A DNA stretch of 64,000 nt from Lachnospiraceae bacterium (GTDB taxonomy: Bacteria > Bacillota > Clostridia > Lachnospirales > Lachnospiraceae): the NCBI GenBank assembly GCA_902381685.1, contig LR698958.1, positions 1,994,833 through 2,058,832 on the forward strand. The letters are read 5' to 3'. The position numbers and the translations under genes were made by a program. Below are positions 26,080 through 34,165 of this stretch, one piece after another. Under the pieces are notes generated by a model, which ran no database searches, was not told where the DNA came from, and worked only from the letters and a program-made list of their open reading frames with translations. The stretch's first letter is position 1. Every line of letters starts with the position of its first letter.

Positions 26080-26754
26080 TTAGCATTCCCAAATATATCC
26101 TTTTCCATAAATTGTTTTTATATGTTCTGGCTTTGAAGGTATACTTTCCAGTTTTGTTCTTAATCTTTTAATGCCTACAGATAACGCATTATCTTCAACA
26201 TATTCCCCACCGCCAGACCATACCCATTCCAATAAACGTTCTCTTGTTAATATGTGTCCCTCATTTGTAACAAGTATGTATAATATTCTTTGTTCAGTAC
26301 GACTTAATTCAATTAATTCTCCATTTTTATAAAATTCCATTCTAAAAAAATCGAATTTAAATTCTCCCTTATCATATTTACTTTCCATTTGTTCCCAATT
26401 AGATCTTCTTAATAACGAACGAATTCTAGATCTCAAAACCATCATACTAAAGGGCTTGGTTATATAATCATCTGCGCCGGATTCTAACCCCCTTACGATA
26501 TCTACATCCATATCTCTAGCTGTCAATAATAATATCGGAATTTTACTTACACTTCGTATCTCTTTGCATAAGTCAAATCCACTACCATCAGGTAAATTTA
26601 TATCTAATATTAACAAATCAAATACATATGAATTCAACTGTTTTTTTGCATCCTTAATAGTATTACTAATTACAAATCTATAATTTTCTTGCTTCAAGGA
26701 TATTTCAATTCCTACCGCAAGATCTTTATCATCCTCCAATATTAGAATATTCAT
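26080..26754 (-). CDS. OmpR/PhoB-family response regulator
   Basis: A 224-residue regulator: receiver (EDD at the N-terminus, phospho-acceptor Asp in DLLILDINLPDGSG, Lys in ITKPFSMMVLRSR) and winged-helix domain (LSRTEQRILYILVTNEGHIL; LSVGIKRLRTKLE). Pairs with the kinase that follows and probably controls the ABC operon through the repeats at 25046-25070. Confidence 0.94.
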   Translation of the reverse strand: MNILILEDDKDLAVGIEISLKQENYRFVISNTIKDAKKQLNSYVFDLLILDINLPDGSGFDLCKEIRSVSKIPILLLTARDMDVDIVRGLESGADDYITKPFSMMVLRSRIRSLLRRSNWEQMESKYDKGEFKFDFFRMEFYKNGELIELSRTEQRILYILVTNEGHILTRERLLEWVWSGGGEYVEDNALSVGIKRLRTKLESIPSKPEHIKTIYGKGYIWEC

Positions 26755-26869
26755 ATAAATCTCCCTTCATCCTAAAACTTAATTACATCCATTACTACTA
26801 ATAACTATCCATACTATATTTTCACTGTTCTTCCAAAGTATACCATAATAGTTTTTAAAAGCAAGTTTC

Positions 26870-27020
26870 GCCTGAGTAACTCAAAACTCACTTCGTGACT
26901 TTTTCCTACTCGGCAAACTTGATGGGGATTTCGCTCCCCATACCCTCGACATCATATTTTTCAAATATGTATATTGGCTTCTATCTTGATAGTCGCAGCG
27001 TGATTGTTCCATCAAGGTAA
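26870..27020. other. Hairpin-rich non-coding stretch, candidate oriT
   Basis: Two adjacent hairpins: AAAACTCAC-TTC-GTGACTTTT (26883-26903, one mismatch) and ATGGGGA-TTTCGC-TCCCCAT (26922-26941). They lie beside mobC and the relaxase gene, where MOBP-type origins of transfer often are. No nick site is recognisable to me. No gene in this stretch. Confidence 0.4.
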
Positions 27021-27021
27021 T

Positions 27022-27070
27022 AAAAAAGATGTCTACTGCTACACTTTTCATAGCAATAAACATCTTTTTT
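27022..27070 (-). terminator. Terminator of the coiled-coil gene
   Basis: AAAAAAGATGT (27022-27032) pairs with ACATCTTTTTT (27060-27070), with an inner TGCTA/TAGCA stem. On the minus strand it ends in a T run just after the stop codon at 27076. Confidence 0.85.
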
Positions 27071-27075
27071 CTAAA

Positions 27076-27318
27076 TTACTGTTCTTCTTTCTGATCTTGG
27101 GCTTTTAATATTGCAAGAACATCTTCTACGGTTCTTCCCGAAGCAACTACCGCCCGGAACAATGTTTCCTTTTCCTGCTCCTCAATTTTCGCCTGAATTT
27201 CTTTTCTTTGAGAACGAAGCTGCTTCAATTCATTCTCTACTTCCTGAATTCTTTCGTTTACTGTTACAAGCTGCTCCTCCAAAGTAAGCACATTCTGTTT
27301 TTTTCTTCCTCTTGGCAT
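27076..27318 (-). CDS. Small coiled-coil protein of the mobilisation region
   Basis: About 80 residues: a basic PRGRKKQN start, then a long coiled coil (EEQLVTVNERIQEVENELKQ and on) and a short helical tail (VVASGRTVEDVLAILKAQDQ). The ATG at 27318 follows GGAGG by 6 bases. Divergent from mobC. Similar proteins beside mob genes are often called FliJ-like, but a flagellar role is unlikely. It may bind DNA or the relaxosome (inference). Confidence 0.7.
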   Translation of the reverse strand: MPRGRKKQNVLTLEEQLVTVNERIQEVENELKQLRSQRKEIQAKIEEQEKETLFRAVVASGRTVEDVLAILKAQDQKEEQ

Positions 27319-27455
27319 AGTCAACCTCCATATAATTATTTTTTCTATTGTATCATGTTTTCAAACTATTTTCACAGTGATTTTATATTTTCCAATACAG
27401 TTCCCTCTATCGGCTTATATATAAATAGAATTTTTATAAAAGGAGATTTTATACT

Positions 27456-27878
27456 ATGGCAAGACCAAAAAAAGAAAAAGCATTACGGCATACACATCAA
27501 ATTATGCTGCGTCTTACTGATACAGAATACGAAATTATATCTTCTCAGGCAAAAGCCGCAAATCTGCCTTTGGCGGAATTTGCCCGTAGACAAATTATGA
27601 ACAAAAGAACAATTCTAAAATACGAACTGGTGGCTGATCTGCCGGAATTAAAAAAATTGATTTCCGAGTTTGGAAAAATAGGAAGTAATCTAAATCAGAT
27701 TGCCCGGTACTTCAATAGCGGCGGTATTCATTCACAGGAAGTACAAAAATCACTCCAACAGAGTCTTTCTAAAATCTATGAAATGAAATACGAAGTCTTA
27801 AAACTTGCCGGAAACTTTTCTGCCCAAAATATATCTGCTCCCACTCATTCAAGAGGTAATGAATATGGCAATTCTTAA
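27456..27878 (+). CDS. mobC: MobC-like relaxosome accessory protein
   Basis: A 140-residue protein: RHH-like N-terminus (THQIMLRLTDTEYEIISSQA) and the MobC signature (ISEFGKIGSNLNQIARYFNS). It should bind oriT and help the relaxase open the DNA. AAAGGAGA precedes the start. Its end overlaps the relaxase start. Confidence 0.92.
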   Translation: MARPKKEKALRHTHQIMLRLTDTEYEIISSQAKAANLPLAEFARRQIMNKRTILKYELVADLPELKKLISEFGKIGSNLNQIARYFNSGGIHSQEVQKSLQQSLSKIYEMKYEVLKLAGNFSAQNISAPTHSRGNEYGNS

Positions 27879-29496
27879 GCATATTGCAATTAAAAATATG
27901 GACTACGGAGAAGCACAACGTTATCTTCTGTTTCAACATGATGAACATACGAAAAAGCCAGTCCTTGATGAAAATGGAGAACTCATTCCAAGAAAGGAAT
28001 ATTACATTGACGGTATCAACTGTGATCCCTTCTCTTTTGATTTGGAATGTAAAGAGTTAAACGCACAATATCATAAAAACCAAAATTTTAATGAAATCAA
28101 ATCTCATCACTATATTCTAAGCTTTGATCCGAAAGATACCGAAGATCATGGATTAACCGGAGAAAAGGCACAACAAATCGGATTAGAATATGCTCAAAAA
28201 AATTTTCCGGGACATCAGGCTCTTGTATGTACCCATACAGACGGAAATAATGAAAGTGGAAACATTCATGTACATATTATAATCAACAGCCTAAGAAAAT
28301 ATGATGTAGAGCGCCAGACATTTATGGAACGTCCCTGCGATGCCCGTGCCGGATACAAGCATCATCTAACACCGACTTATCTTATTTATTTAAAACGCTC
28401 ACTTATGGATATTTGCCATAGAGAACATTTGCATCAGGTGGATTTACTTTCTCCTGCAGAGAAAAAAATCACAGACAGAGAGTATCGTGCGAAGCACACC
28501 GGACAGAAAAAACTGGATGCTCTGAATAAAGAAATGTTATCCAAAGGAATTGCCCCACGCAAAACTGTTTTTCAAACGCAAAAGGAATATCTGAGAACCG
28601 CTATTGAATACGCCGCTGCTTCTTCCTGCAATATCGAAGAATTTCAAGCGACGCTTTTGAAAAACTATCAGATTACTTTAAAAGTAAGCAGAGGACGTTT
28701 CAGCTATCTGCACCCGGAACGAAGCAAGTTCATTACTGGAAGAACACTAGGTTCCCATTACACAGAAGATTATCTGCTTTCCATTTGGGAAAAGAGGAAA
28801 GAACCCCAAACGCAATCTCACACTGGCTCAGAACTTTTCACTCCTCATTCTGCTTCTACTGTTACGGAAGGAAAAGAAACTACAGCCTTCTGTTTTATAA
28901 AATCAGACTTGCGGCTTGTCATAGATCTGCAGCAACGTGTCAAAGCGCAGAATAATCCGGTTTATGCCAGAAAAGTAAAGCTTTCCAATTTACAGCAAAT
29001 GGCGAAAACCATTGCTTATGTACAGGAACGTGGCTATTCTACGGAAGAAGATTTGATGACTGCACTGACCACATCACAGTCGGAAACTGCCAACTGCCGA
29101 AAGAACCTCCATTCCACACAACAGGAATTGAAAAGGATCAATGAACAAATTCATTACACCGGACAATATCTTGCAAATAAATCTGTTTACAGGGAATTTT
29201 TACACGCAAAAAATAAGAAACAATTCCGACAAGAACATCTGTCAGAAATTACACTTTATGAAACTGCCCGGAATTTCTTAAAGCAGCACTCAGAAAATGA
29301 AACATTGCTTTCTATGAAATTATTAAAATCTGAAAAAGAAAAACTGCTTTCCACAAAAAATATGCAGCGTCAGGAATATCAAAAAAGAAAACAATACGAA
29401 AAAGAATTGCGGACTGCATGTAAAAATGTAGAGATGATTCTTCATGGAAAGTCTGATTTTGAAAAAAATTCTGAAAAGGATATACCACCACGCTAA
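27865..29496 (+). CDS. mobA: Relaxase / mobilisation nuclease (MOBP type)
   Basis: About 543 residues from the ATG at 27865. N-terminal relaxase domain with SHHYILSFDPKD, and the metal-binding histidines in GNIHVHIIINSLRK; the catalytic Tyr is probably in the N-terminal YGEAQRYLLF region. The rest is helical, with a coiled C-terminus. It nicks oriT and pilots the strand to VirD4. It is on the plus strand, opposite to the secretion genes. Confidence 0.9.
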   Translation: MAILKHIAIKNMDYGEAQRYLLFQHDEHTKKPVLDENGELIPRKEYYIDGINCDPFSFDLECKELNAQYHKNQNFNEIKSHHYILSFDPKDTEDHGLTGEKAQQIGLEYAQKNFPGHQALVCTHTDGNNESGNIHVHIIINSLRKYDVERQTFMERPCDARAGYKHHLTPTYLIYLKRSLMDICHREHLHQVDLLSPAEKKITDREYRAKHTGQKKLDALNKEMLSKGIAPRKTVFQTQKEYLRTAIEYAAASSCNIEEFQATLLKNYQITLKVSRGRFSYLHPERSKFITGRTLGSHYTEDYLLSIWEKRKEPQTQSHTGSELFTPHSASTVTEGKETTAFCFIKSDLRLVIDLQQRVKAQNNPVYARKVKLSNLQQMAKTIAYVQERGYSTEEDLMTALTTSQSETANCRKNLHSTQQELKRINEQIHYTGQYLANKSVYREFLHAKNKKQFRQEHLSEITLYETARNFLKQHSENETLLSMKLLKSEKEKLLSTKNMQRQEYQKRKQYEKELRTACKNVEMILHGKSDFEKNSEKDIPPR

Positions 29497-29528
29497 CCCT
29501 TATGTTCCAAAATTTCTTTCTATTTTTG

Positions 29529-29557
29529 TTGTATTCTTTTGTGATGTGCCTTATACT
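29529..29557 (+). promoter_or_regulatory. Promoter of the Rpn-like gene
   Basis: TTGTAT (29529-29534), 17 bases, TATACT (29552-29557), 29 bases upstream of the GTG start at 29587, with AAAAGGTGG as ribosome site in between. Confidence 0.5.
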
Positions 29558-29586
29558 AAAGGCAAGATAGAAAAGGTGGTGATTTA

Positions 29587-30531
29587 GTGGAACTGGAAAC
29601 AACGCTATCGCAAACAATTCGTACTGCAGGAAGCAATTCAGATTATGACTCTGCTTGTAAACGGCTGCTTTCTGAAAAAATCATTCTTGCTTGGATTATG
29701 AAGAATTGTTTAGAAGAATATCGGGAATGCAGCATTTCAGAAATCATTGAAAAATATATTGAAGGTGAACCGCAAGTCGCAGAAGTTCCGGTTCTGCCTG
29801 ATCAGACCAATCCCTCTTTAATCAAGGGAGAACGCACAGAAGATAAAACCATTACGGAAGGAACGATTACCTACGATATTCGTTTCACAGCAACTGCACC
29901 AAAGTCTGGTGAGTTCATCCGTTTAATTATCAATGTAGAAGCACAAAACAATTTTTATCCCGGTTATCCGTTGCTTAAACGCAGCATATACTATTGCAGT
30001 CGTATGATTTCTGCTCAATATGGTACTGTATTTTCATCTGCACAGTACGATAAAATTCGCAAAGTCTACTCCATCTGGATTTGTATGAACCCGCCAAAAT
30101 CCAGAGAAAATACTATTACCCAATATTACATTGCAGAAAAATCGCTTGTGGGACATGTTACCGAAAAAGTGGAAAATTATGATTTGATGTCTGCTGTTAT
30201 GATTTGCCTCGGCAAACCGGACAGTGAGAATTATCACGGAGTTTTAAAATTATTAAATGTTCTGCTTTCTTCAGAAACAACACCGAAGGAAAAAGAAAGA
30301 ATTCTCCATGATGATTTTGATATTGCAATGACGCAGAATTTGAAAAGAGAGGTGTCGCTGATGTGTAACTTAAGTCAGGGAATTGTTGAAAGCACTACTG
30401 AACGAAATACTTTAGACAGTATCCGCAATCTAATGGAAACACTAAACTTGACTACCGAAGAGGCTATGGCAGCTCTGAAAATTCCAGAAGCAGAACGCCC
30501 AAAATATGCCTCCATGTTAAAAGAACTATAA
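29587..30531 (+). CDS. PD-(D/E)XK nuclease-family protein, Rpn/transposase-like
   Basis: A 314-residue protein starting at GTG. It has the nuclease core typical of this group in Lachnospiraceae: TYDIRFTATAPKSGEFIRLI followed by NVEAQNN (an E-x-Q variant of the E-x-K motif), and a C-terminal helical part. Often annotated as a PD-(D/E)XK transposase; related Rpn proteins are nucleases that promote recombination. Own promoter and terminator, so a separate unit. Confidence 0.8.
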   Translation: MELETTLSQTIRTAGSNSDYDSACKRLLSEKIILAWIMKNCLEEYRECSISEIIEKYIEGEPQVAEVPVLPDQTNPSLIKGERTEDKTITEGTITYDIRFTATAPKSGEFIRLIINVEAQNNFYPGYPLLKRSIYYCSRMISAQYGTVFSSAQYDKIRKVYSIWICMNPPKSRENTITQYYIAEKSLVGHVTEKVENYDLMSAVMICLGKPDSENYHGVLKLLNVLLSSETTPKEKERILHDDFDIAMTQNLKREVSLMCNLSQGIVESTTERNTLDSIRNLMETLNLTTEEAMAALKIPEAERPKYASMLKEL

Positions 30532-30545
30532 AGGGAACGAGGGAA

Positions 30546-30575
30546 GCCTGAATACACAGATTCAAGTTTCCCCTT
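30546..30575 (+). terminator. Terminator of the Rpn-like gene
   Basis: Stem GGGAAGCCTGAAT with ATTCAAGTTTCCC (one mismatch), followed by CTTCTTTTTATTT, directly after the gene. Confidence 0.7.
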
Positions 30576-30579
30576 CTTT

Positions 30580-31416
30580 TTATTTCCTTTTCCGCTCTAT
30601 CTCATTCTCCATAACCGATTGTGGCAAGTTCTTCGCATTTAAAGCTGCCTGTTTTAAATGCAGACGGTCTAACACAGAAGTTCGTGTTCCGATCTTACGG
30701 GGCTTTGTTGGCAGATTATTCATTCTTCCATCAATCATATTATAATTTTGTTCTTCTGTAATCTCTGCACTTCTTAAATATTCTCCATTTTCATAGGATT
30801 TCTGCCAGTTTTCCAACACAGGTTTCCCTCTTTTTTCCTGCGTTTCTTGTGGGTGCAGATAGGAAACAATCTGTTCTTTGACGGTTTCGTCAAATCCTGC
30901 CGTAACCTGATCCACGATTAACTTTCCAGTTCCATCTACCACTACCCAAGCAGCATTTTTCCCATATGTCGTATGCTCCATCAAGAAAAATTCTTTTCCT
31001 TCCACCACCAGATTATCGAAGGCAAGCCAGCTTCCTTCTTTCCCTTCAAGCTGAAAATTAGTAGTGGCAAGAGAAATCAACGTATTGGAAGAACCATTCC
31101 GAATAAAATCATCTAAAACAGTAAAGCCCTCTTTTTCCAAATAATAGGCTGCCGCTTCCCCATTCTTATCTAAAATCAGCACGTCCCCAATACTTAGGGC
31201 ATGTCCAGAAAAATTTTTCGGTAACTGCTTTGCCAAACGGTTTCGGATATTATCCGGTGTTTCATCATACCGCATCCAGCTTCTATATACTTGTTTATAA
31301 TCTGTATAGCGTATCTGGATATGTTCTTTTTGTAATTCTGCATAAGAACGAAAACGCTTTTTTCTGTTTTCGGGGATTTCTCTAAGCTGATACACTGCAA
31401 ATTGATTACCTGCCAT
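30580..31416 (-). CDS. YodL/DUF4316-like conjugative-element protein
   Basis: A 278-residue protein. N-terminal YodL-like domain (FAVYQLREIPENRKKRFRSY, HALSIGDVLILDKNGEAAAY), a middle domain (EGKEFFLMEHTTYGKNAAWV) also seen in the next gene upstream, and a C-terminal tail (TRTSVLDRLHLKQAALNAKN) like DUF4316. No catalytic motif visible. Such proteins are constant companions of the methylase-helicase in these elements; their role is unknown. Confidence 0.82.
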   Translation of the reverse strand: MAGNQFAVYQLREIPENRKKRFRSYAELQKEHIQIRYTDYKQVYRSWMRYDETPDNIRNRLAKQLPKNFSGHALSIGDVLILDKNGEAAAYYLEKEGFTVLDDFIRNGSSNTLISLATTNFQLEGKEGSWLAFDNLVVEGKEFFLMEHTTYGKNAAWVVVDGTGKLIVDQVTAGFDETVKEQIVSYLHPQETQEKRGKPVLENWQKSYENGEYLRSAEITEEQNYNMIDGRMNNLPTKPRKIGTRTSVLDRLHLKQAALNAKNLPQSVMENEIERKRK

Positions 31417-31446
31417 AACCGTTTCTCCTGTATTTCCATTTTTTCA

Positions 31447-34116
31447 TTACAATTCTGCTTCTTTCTTACGAGTATGGGACGTTTCTTCTTTTTTCTCCTG
31501 TTTCTTTAACAGTTCTTTACGCTCCTTTAAGGCTTTTAGCACAGAAACTTTTCTTCCCATTGTTCCCTCTGCTTTTGTCTGCTCCGCTGTGTTTTCTCGT
31601 TGTTTTTCTGCCAAGATTCTTTCTAAATCTTGCATTGCTTTTTGTACCAACGGGCTTTCTTTATAATGGGGGACTAAGTCAATCAAGTCTTTGGAGATTT
31701 TCCCTCCAGACATCAATTCGTATTCTCCGTCATAAATGCTGCCGTCTTTCAGGCAAAATCCAATTCCTTTTATTCCATGAATGCGGTCTGACGGAATCAT
31801 TTTGTATTTTTCTACGGCTTCTTCCAATGTCAGATTTTCATAATATTCCCCCATAGAAGGAAATTCCATACATTCTGCAGCATAGAAAGAAATTTGGGGT
31901 TCTTGCAGCGTTTCCTGTGGTATCTGTCCCTGCTTTTCTGCTTCTCTTTCGTCAAGATACTGTTCTGCACGCTTTATATATTCCTGCAGTGTCCCGGTTT
32001 TTTCCAACGAAATAGGATTTATGTCAATTTTCAATCCGGCAATCCTCATTCCATTTTCCTGAAGCAGATTAAAAAAGGCATCTTCCCTGATGTCCCCGGT
32101 ATAAGAAAGCGCCACATCAAGATCGGAGTCTTCCCTATACAAAGTTTCTCTTGTACGGCTTTCATATACCCTTGCTGCCAATAAAGTGATTTCTTCATAT
32201 CCAGCCTCTTCCAGTTCTGCCTGTGCGTAACAAAGTATAGCTTCTTCAATGTTCTGTCGGCTCTCACCACGCAACAGTTTTTCTTCCCGAATGCCAATCT
32301 GTGAAGTTGGTGTCAGTTCTCCTTCATAGAATCTCTTTTTCTCCTCTTCTATTACAGATTTTTTAAGTTCTTCATAGGAAAATGGCTCACAAGGCAATTC
32401 ACCTATTCCTTCCTCTTGAAATATCTGGGAAAAAACTTCTTCTTTAGAGGCAGTTATATTCTCATAAAACTGTCCGCCAATCTCACGAAACGCTTGGTCA
32501 TAGATCATACATTCATAGCCTTCTAAAATTTTCTGTAACATCACATACCCATATCCGGATCGGAAAGCCACGTTATTTTCTTCACTCTCCATCAGGGGTT
32601 TTAATGCCTCATACGACTTCTGCGGAAAATATTCTGCCCGTTCAACCTGTTCCTGAAGCATTTCACTATCAATCTTTCTACATGCAGTCAAATCTGCCCC
32701 TTCCTCCAATAGCAATGTTTTCGCTGCTTCTTGAAGTGTAACATCAAAGGTATCGTATACCCCTCCATCTAATTCTTGAAACTCTTGATTGTAAAAGGTA
32801 TAATCATACCCTTCCTCTGTTTCCTGAATAAAGAAAAACTGTCCCGTTGCTTCTATCTGATAAGCTGCTTCTCTTTCTGCTTCGTCGAATAAACTTGCAT
32901 TTGAAATTTCCACCTTCTCCTGCTTTTTGTCAGTTTCTTTTTCTTCCAGATACTCTCTGATTGCTTTCATAGCCTCCTGATCCAGACCATTTTCCAAATC
33001 CTGTGCGACCACTTTACCATCTCCATTTACCAGAACTGGCGCAACCGAAGCTCCGTATTCGTTATGCTCCATGAGATAGAAATGTTCCTTCTCAATTTCC
33101 ACTTCTTCTACCGTATGCCATAAGCCTTCATGCTGTTCTAATTCCACTGCTTTGGTATCCATACCAATTTTTATTTCTTTTTCGTTCTGAATACCATCTC
33201 TTTCACCTCTGTCTGTTTCTAATTCTTTCATTTTTTCTTCCAGTTCCTTGATAAACTCTCCTGCTGTTCTTCGTATTGCGTCCATGAATGTCCTCAATTC
33301 CCACATCTTCAGATTGTCACTCCACCCCGCAATATAAGGAAAAGAATAGTCAGAAGTATCCAGTCCGAAATATTGGCACACCGTATAGGCAATGCTTTCG
33401 GCCTCTATCTCCTTTGTTCTCTGATCTTTTTCCTCTCCTGTCTGTTCCAATACTTCCCTGTCATGCAGCTTTGCATGAGCAATTTCGTGAATGAGTGTTT
33501 TTATCGTCTGGCTTTCACTCATATCTTCTTTCACAACAATCTCTTTCTTTTTATTGCTGTAATACCCCTTTGCTTCTCCTTCTGTTTCACCAAAGCGGAT
33601 AGGCACAGGGGATAGTTCTTTGACTGCCTGTAAAAACAAGGGAAAATTTTGTACCTGCCCCGTTAAATCCGGTATTGCAAGTTCCGGTAACGGCTCTCCA
33701 TACGTTTGTGATATATCAAATATACGGACTACCCGAAAATCAGAAACGACATGCTCCACTACTTCTGTTTCTGGCTGCCCGTCCGGTCCCAAAATCGGCT
33801 CATTTGTTTCCGGATCAAATTTTTCCACCAGTTCCTTTTCTTTCCTCTGTGAAGGAGCAATAATCTGAATTCCCTTCTCTCCCTTTTTCACCTGACGATG
33901 AAAATTTTTCTGCCATGCGGAATATCCCGCTACCAAAGTTGCTTCTGGTCTTTGCAATGCAATCAAAACCGTATTATTAAAGCTGTAATTATAAAATTTT
34001 GACATGGTTTTTAAATATTCTGTATACCGTTCTGAGGTAAATAACGCTTTTACACCTTCTTCCAACTGCTTCGTAATTTCATACATTTGCTGCTCTCTAT
34101 TTCCTGCCATAGACAA
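31447..34116 (-). CDS. Multidomain ArdC/ImmA-type protein with metallopeptidase motif
   Basis: An 889-residue polyvalent protein. N-terminal ArdC-like ssDNA-binding domain (FYNYSFNNTVLIALQRPEAT, YSAWQKNFHRQVKKGEKGIQ), a zinc-peptidase motif HEIAH at 210-214 with a downstream Glu-rich helix, a middle domain shared with the YodL gene (EKEHFYLMEHNEYGASVAPV), two repeats around YDYTFYNQEF and YECMIYDQAF, a nucleotidyltransferase-like stretch (YREDSDLDVALSYTG) and a last conserved module. ArdC-type proteins protect incoming single strands from restriction; that is the likely role after transfer. Confidence 0.85.
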   Translation of the reverse strand: MSMAGNREQQMYEITKQLEEGVKALFTSERYTEYLKTMSKFYNYSFNNTVLIALQRPEATLVAGYSAWQKNFHRQVKKGEKGIQIIAPSQRKEKELVEKFDPETNEPILGPDGQPETEVVEHVVSDFRVVRIFDISQTYGEPLPELAIPDLTGQVQNFPLFLQAVKELSPVPIRFGETEGEAKGYYSNKKKEIVVKEDMSESQTIKTLIHEIAHAKLHDREVLEQTGEEKDQRTKEIEAESIAYTVCQYFGLDTSDYSFPYIAGWSDNLKMWELRTFMDAIRRTAGEFIKELEEKMKELETDRGERDGIQNEKEIKIGMDTKAVELEQHEGLWHTVEEVEIEKEHFYLMEHNEYGASVAPVLVNGDGKVVAQDLENGLDQEAMKAIREYLEEKETDKKQEKVEISNASLFDEAEREAAYQIEATGQFFFIQETEEGYDYTFYNQEFQELDGGVYDTFDVTLQEAAKTLLLEEGADLTACRKIDSEMLQEQVERAEYFPQKSYEALKPLMESEENNVAFRSGYGYVMLQKILEGYECMIYDQAFREIGGQFYENITASKEEVFSQIFQEEGIGELPCEPFSYEELKKSVIEEEKKRFYEGELTPTSQIGIREEKLLRGESRQNIEEAILCYAQAELEEAGYEEITLLAARVYESRTRETLYREDSDLDVALSYTGDIREDAFFNLLQENGMRIAGLKIDINPISLEKTGTLQEYIKRAEQYLDEREAEKQGQIPQETLQEPQISFYAAECMEFPSMGEYYENLTLEEAVEKYKMIPSDRIHGIKGIGFCLKDGSIYDGEYELMSGGKISKDLIDLVPHYKESPLVQKAMQDLERILAEKQRENTAEQTKAEGTMGRKVSVLKALKERKELLKKQEKKEETSHTRKKEAEL

Positions 34117-34165
34117 ATCCTCCTTCTTAAAAATGTCCCGCCAGTTTCCTGACGGGACTTCCTCT

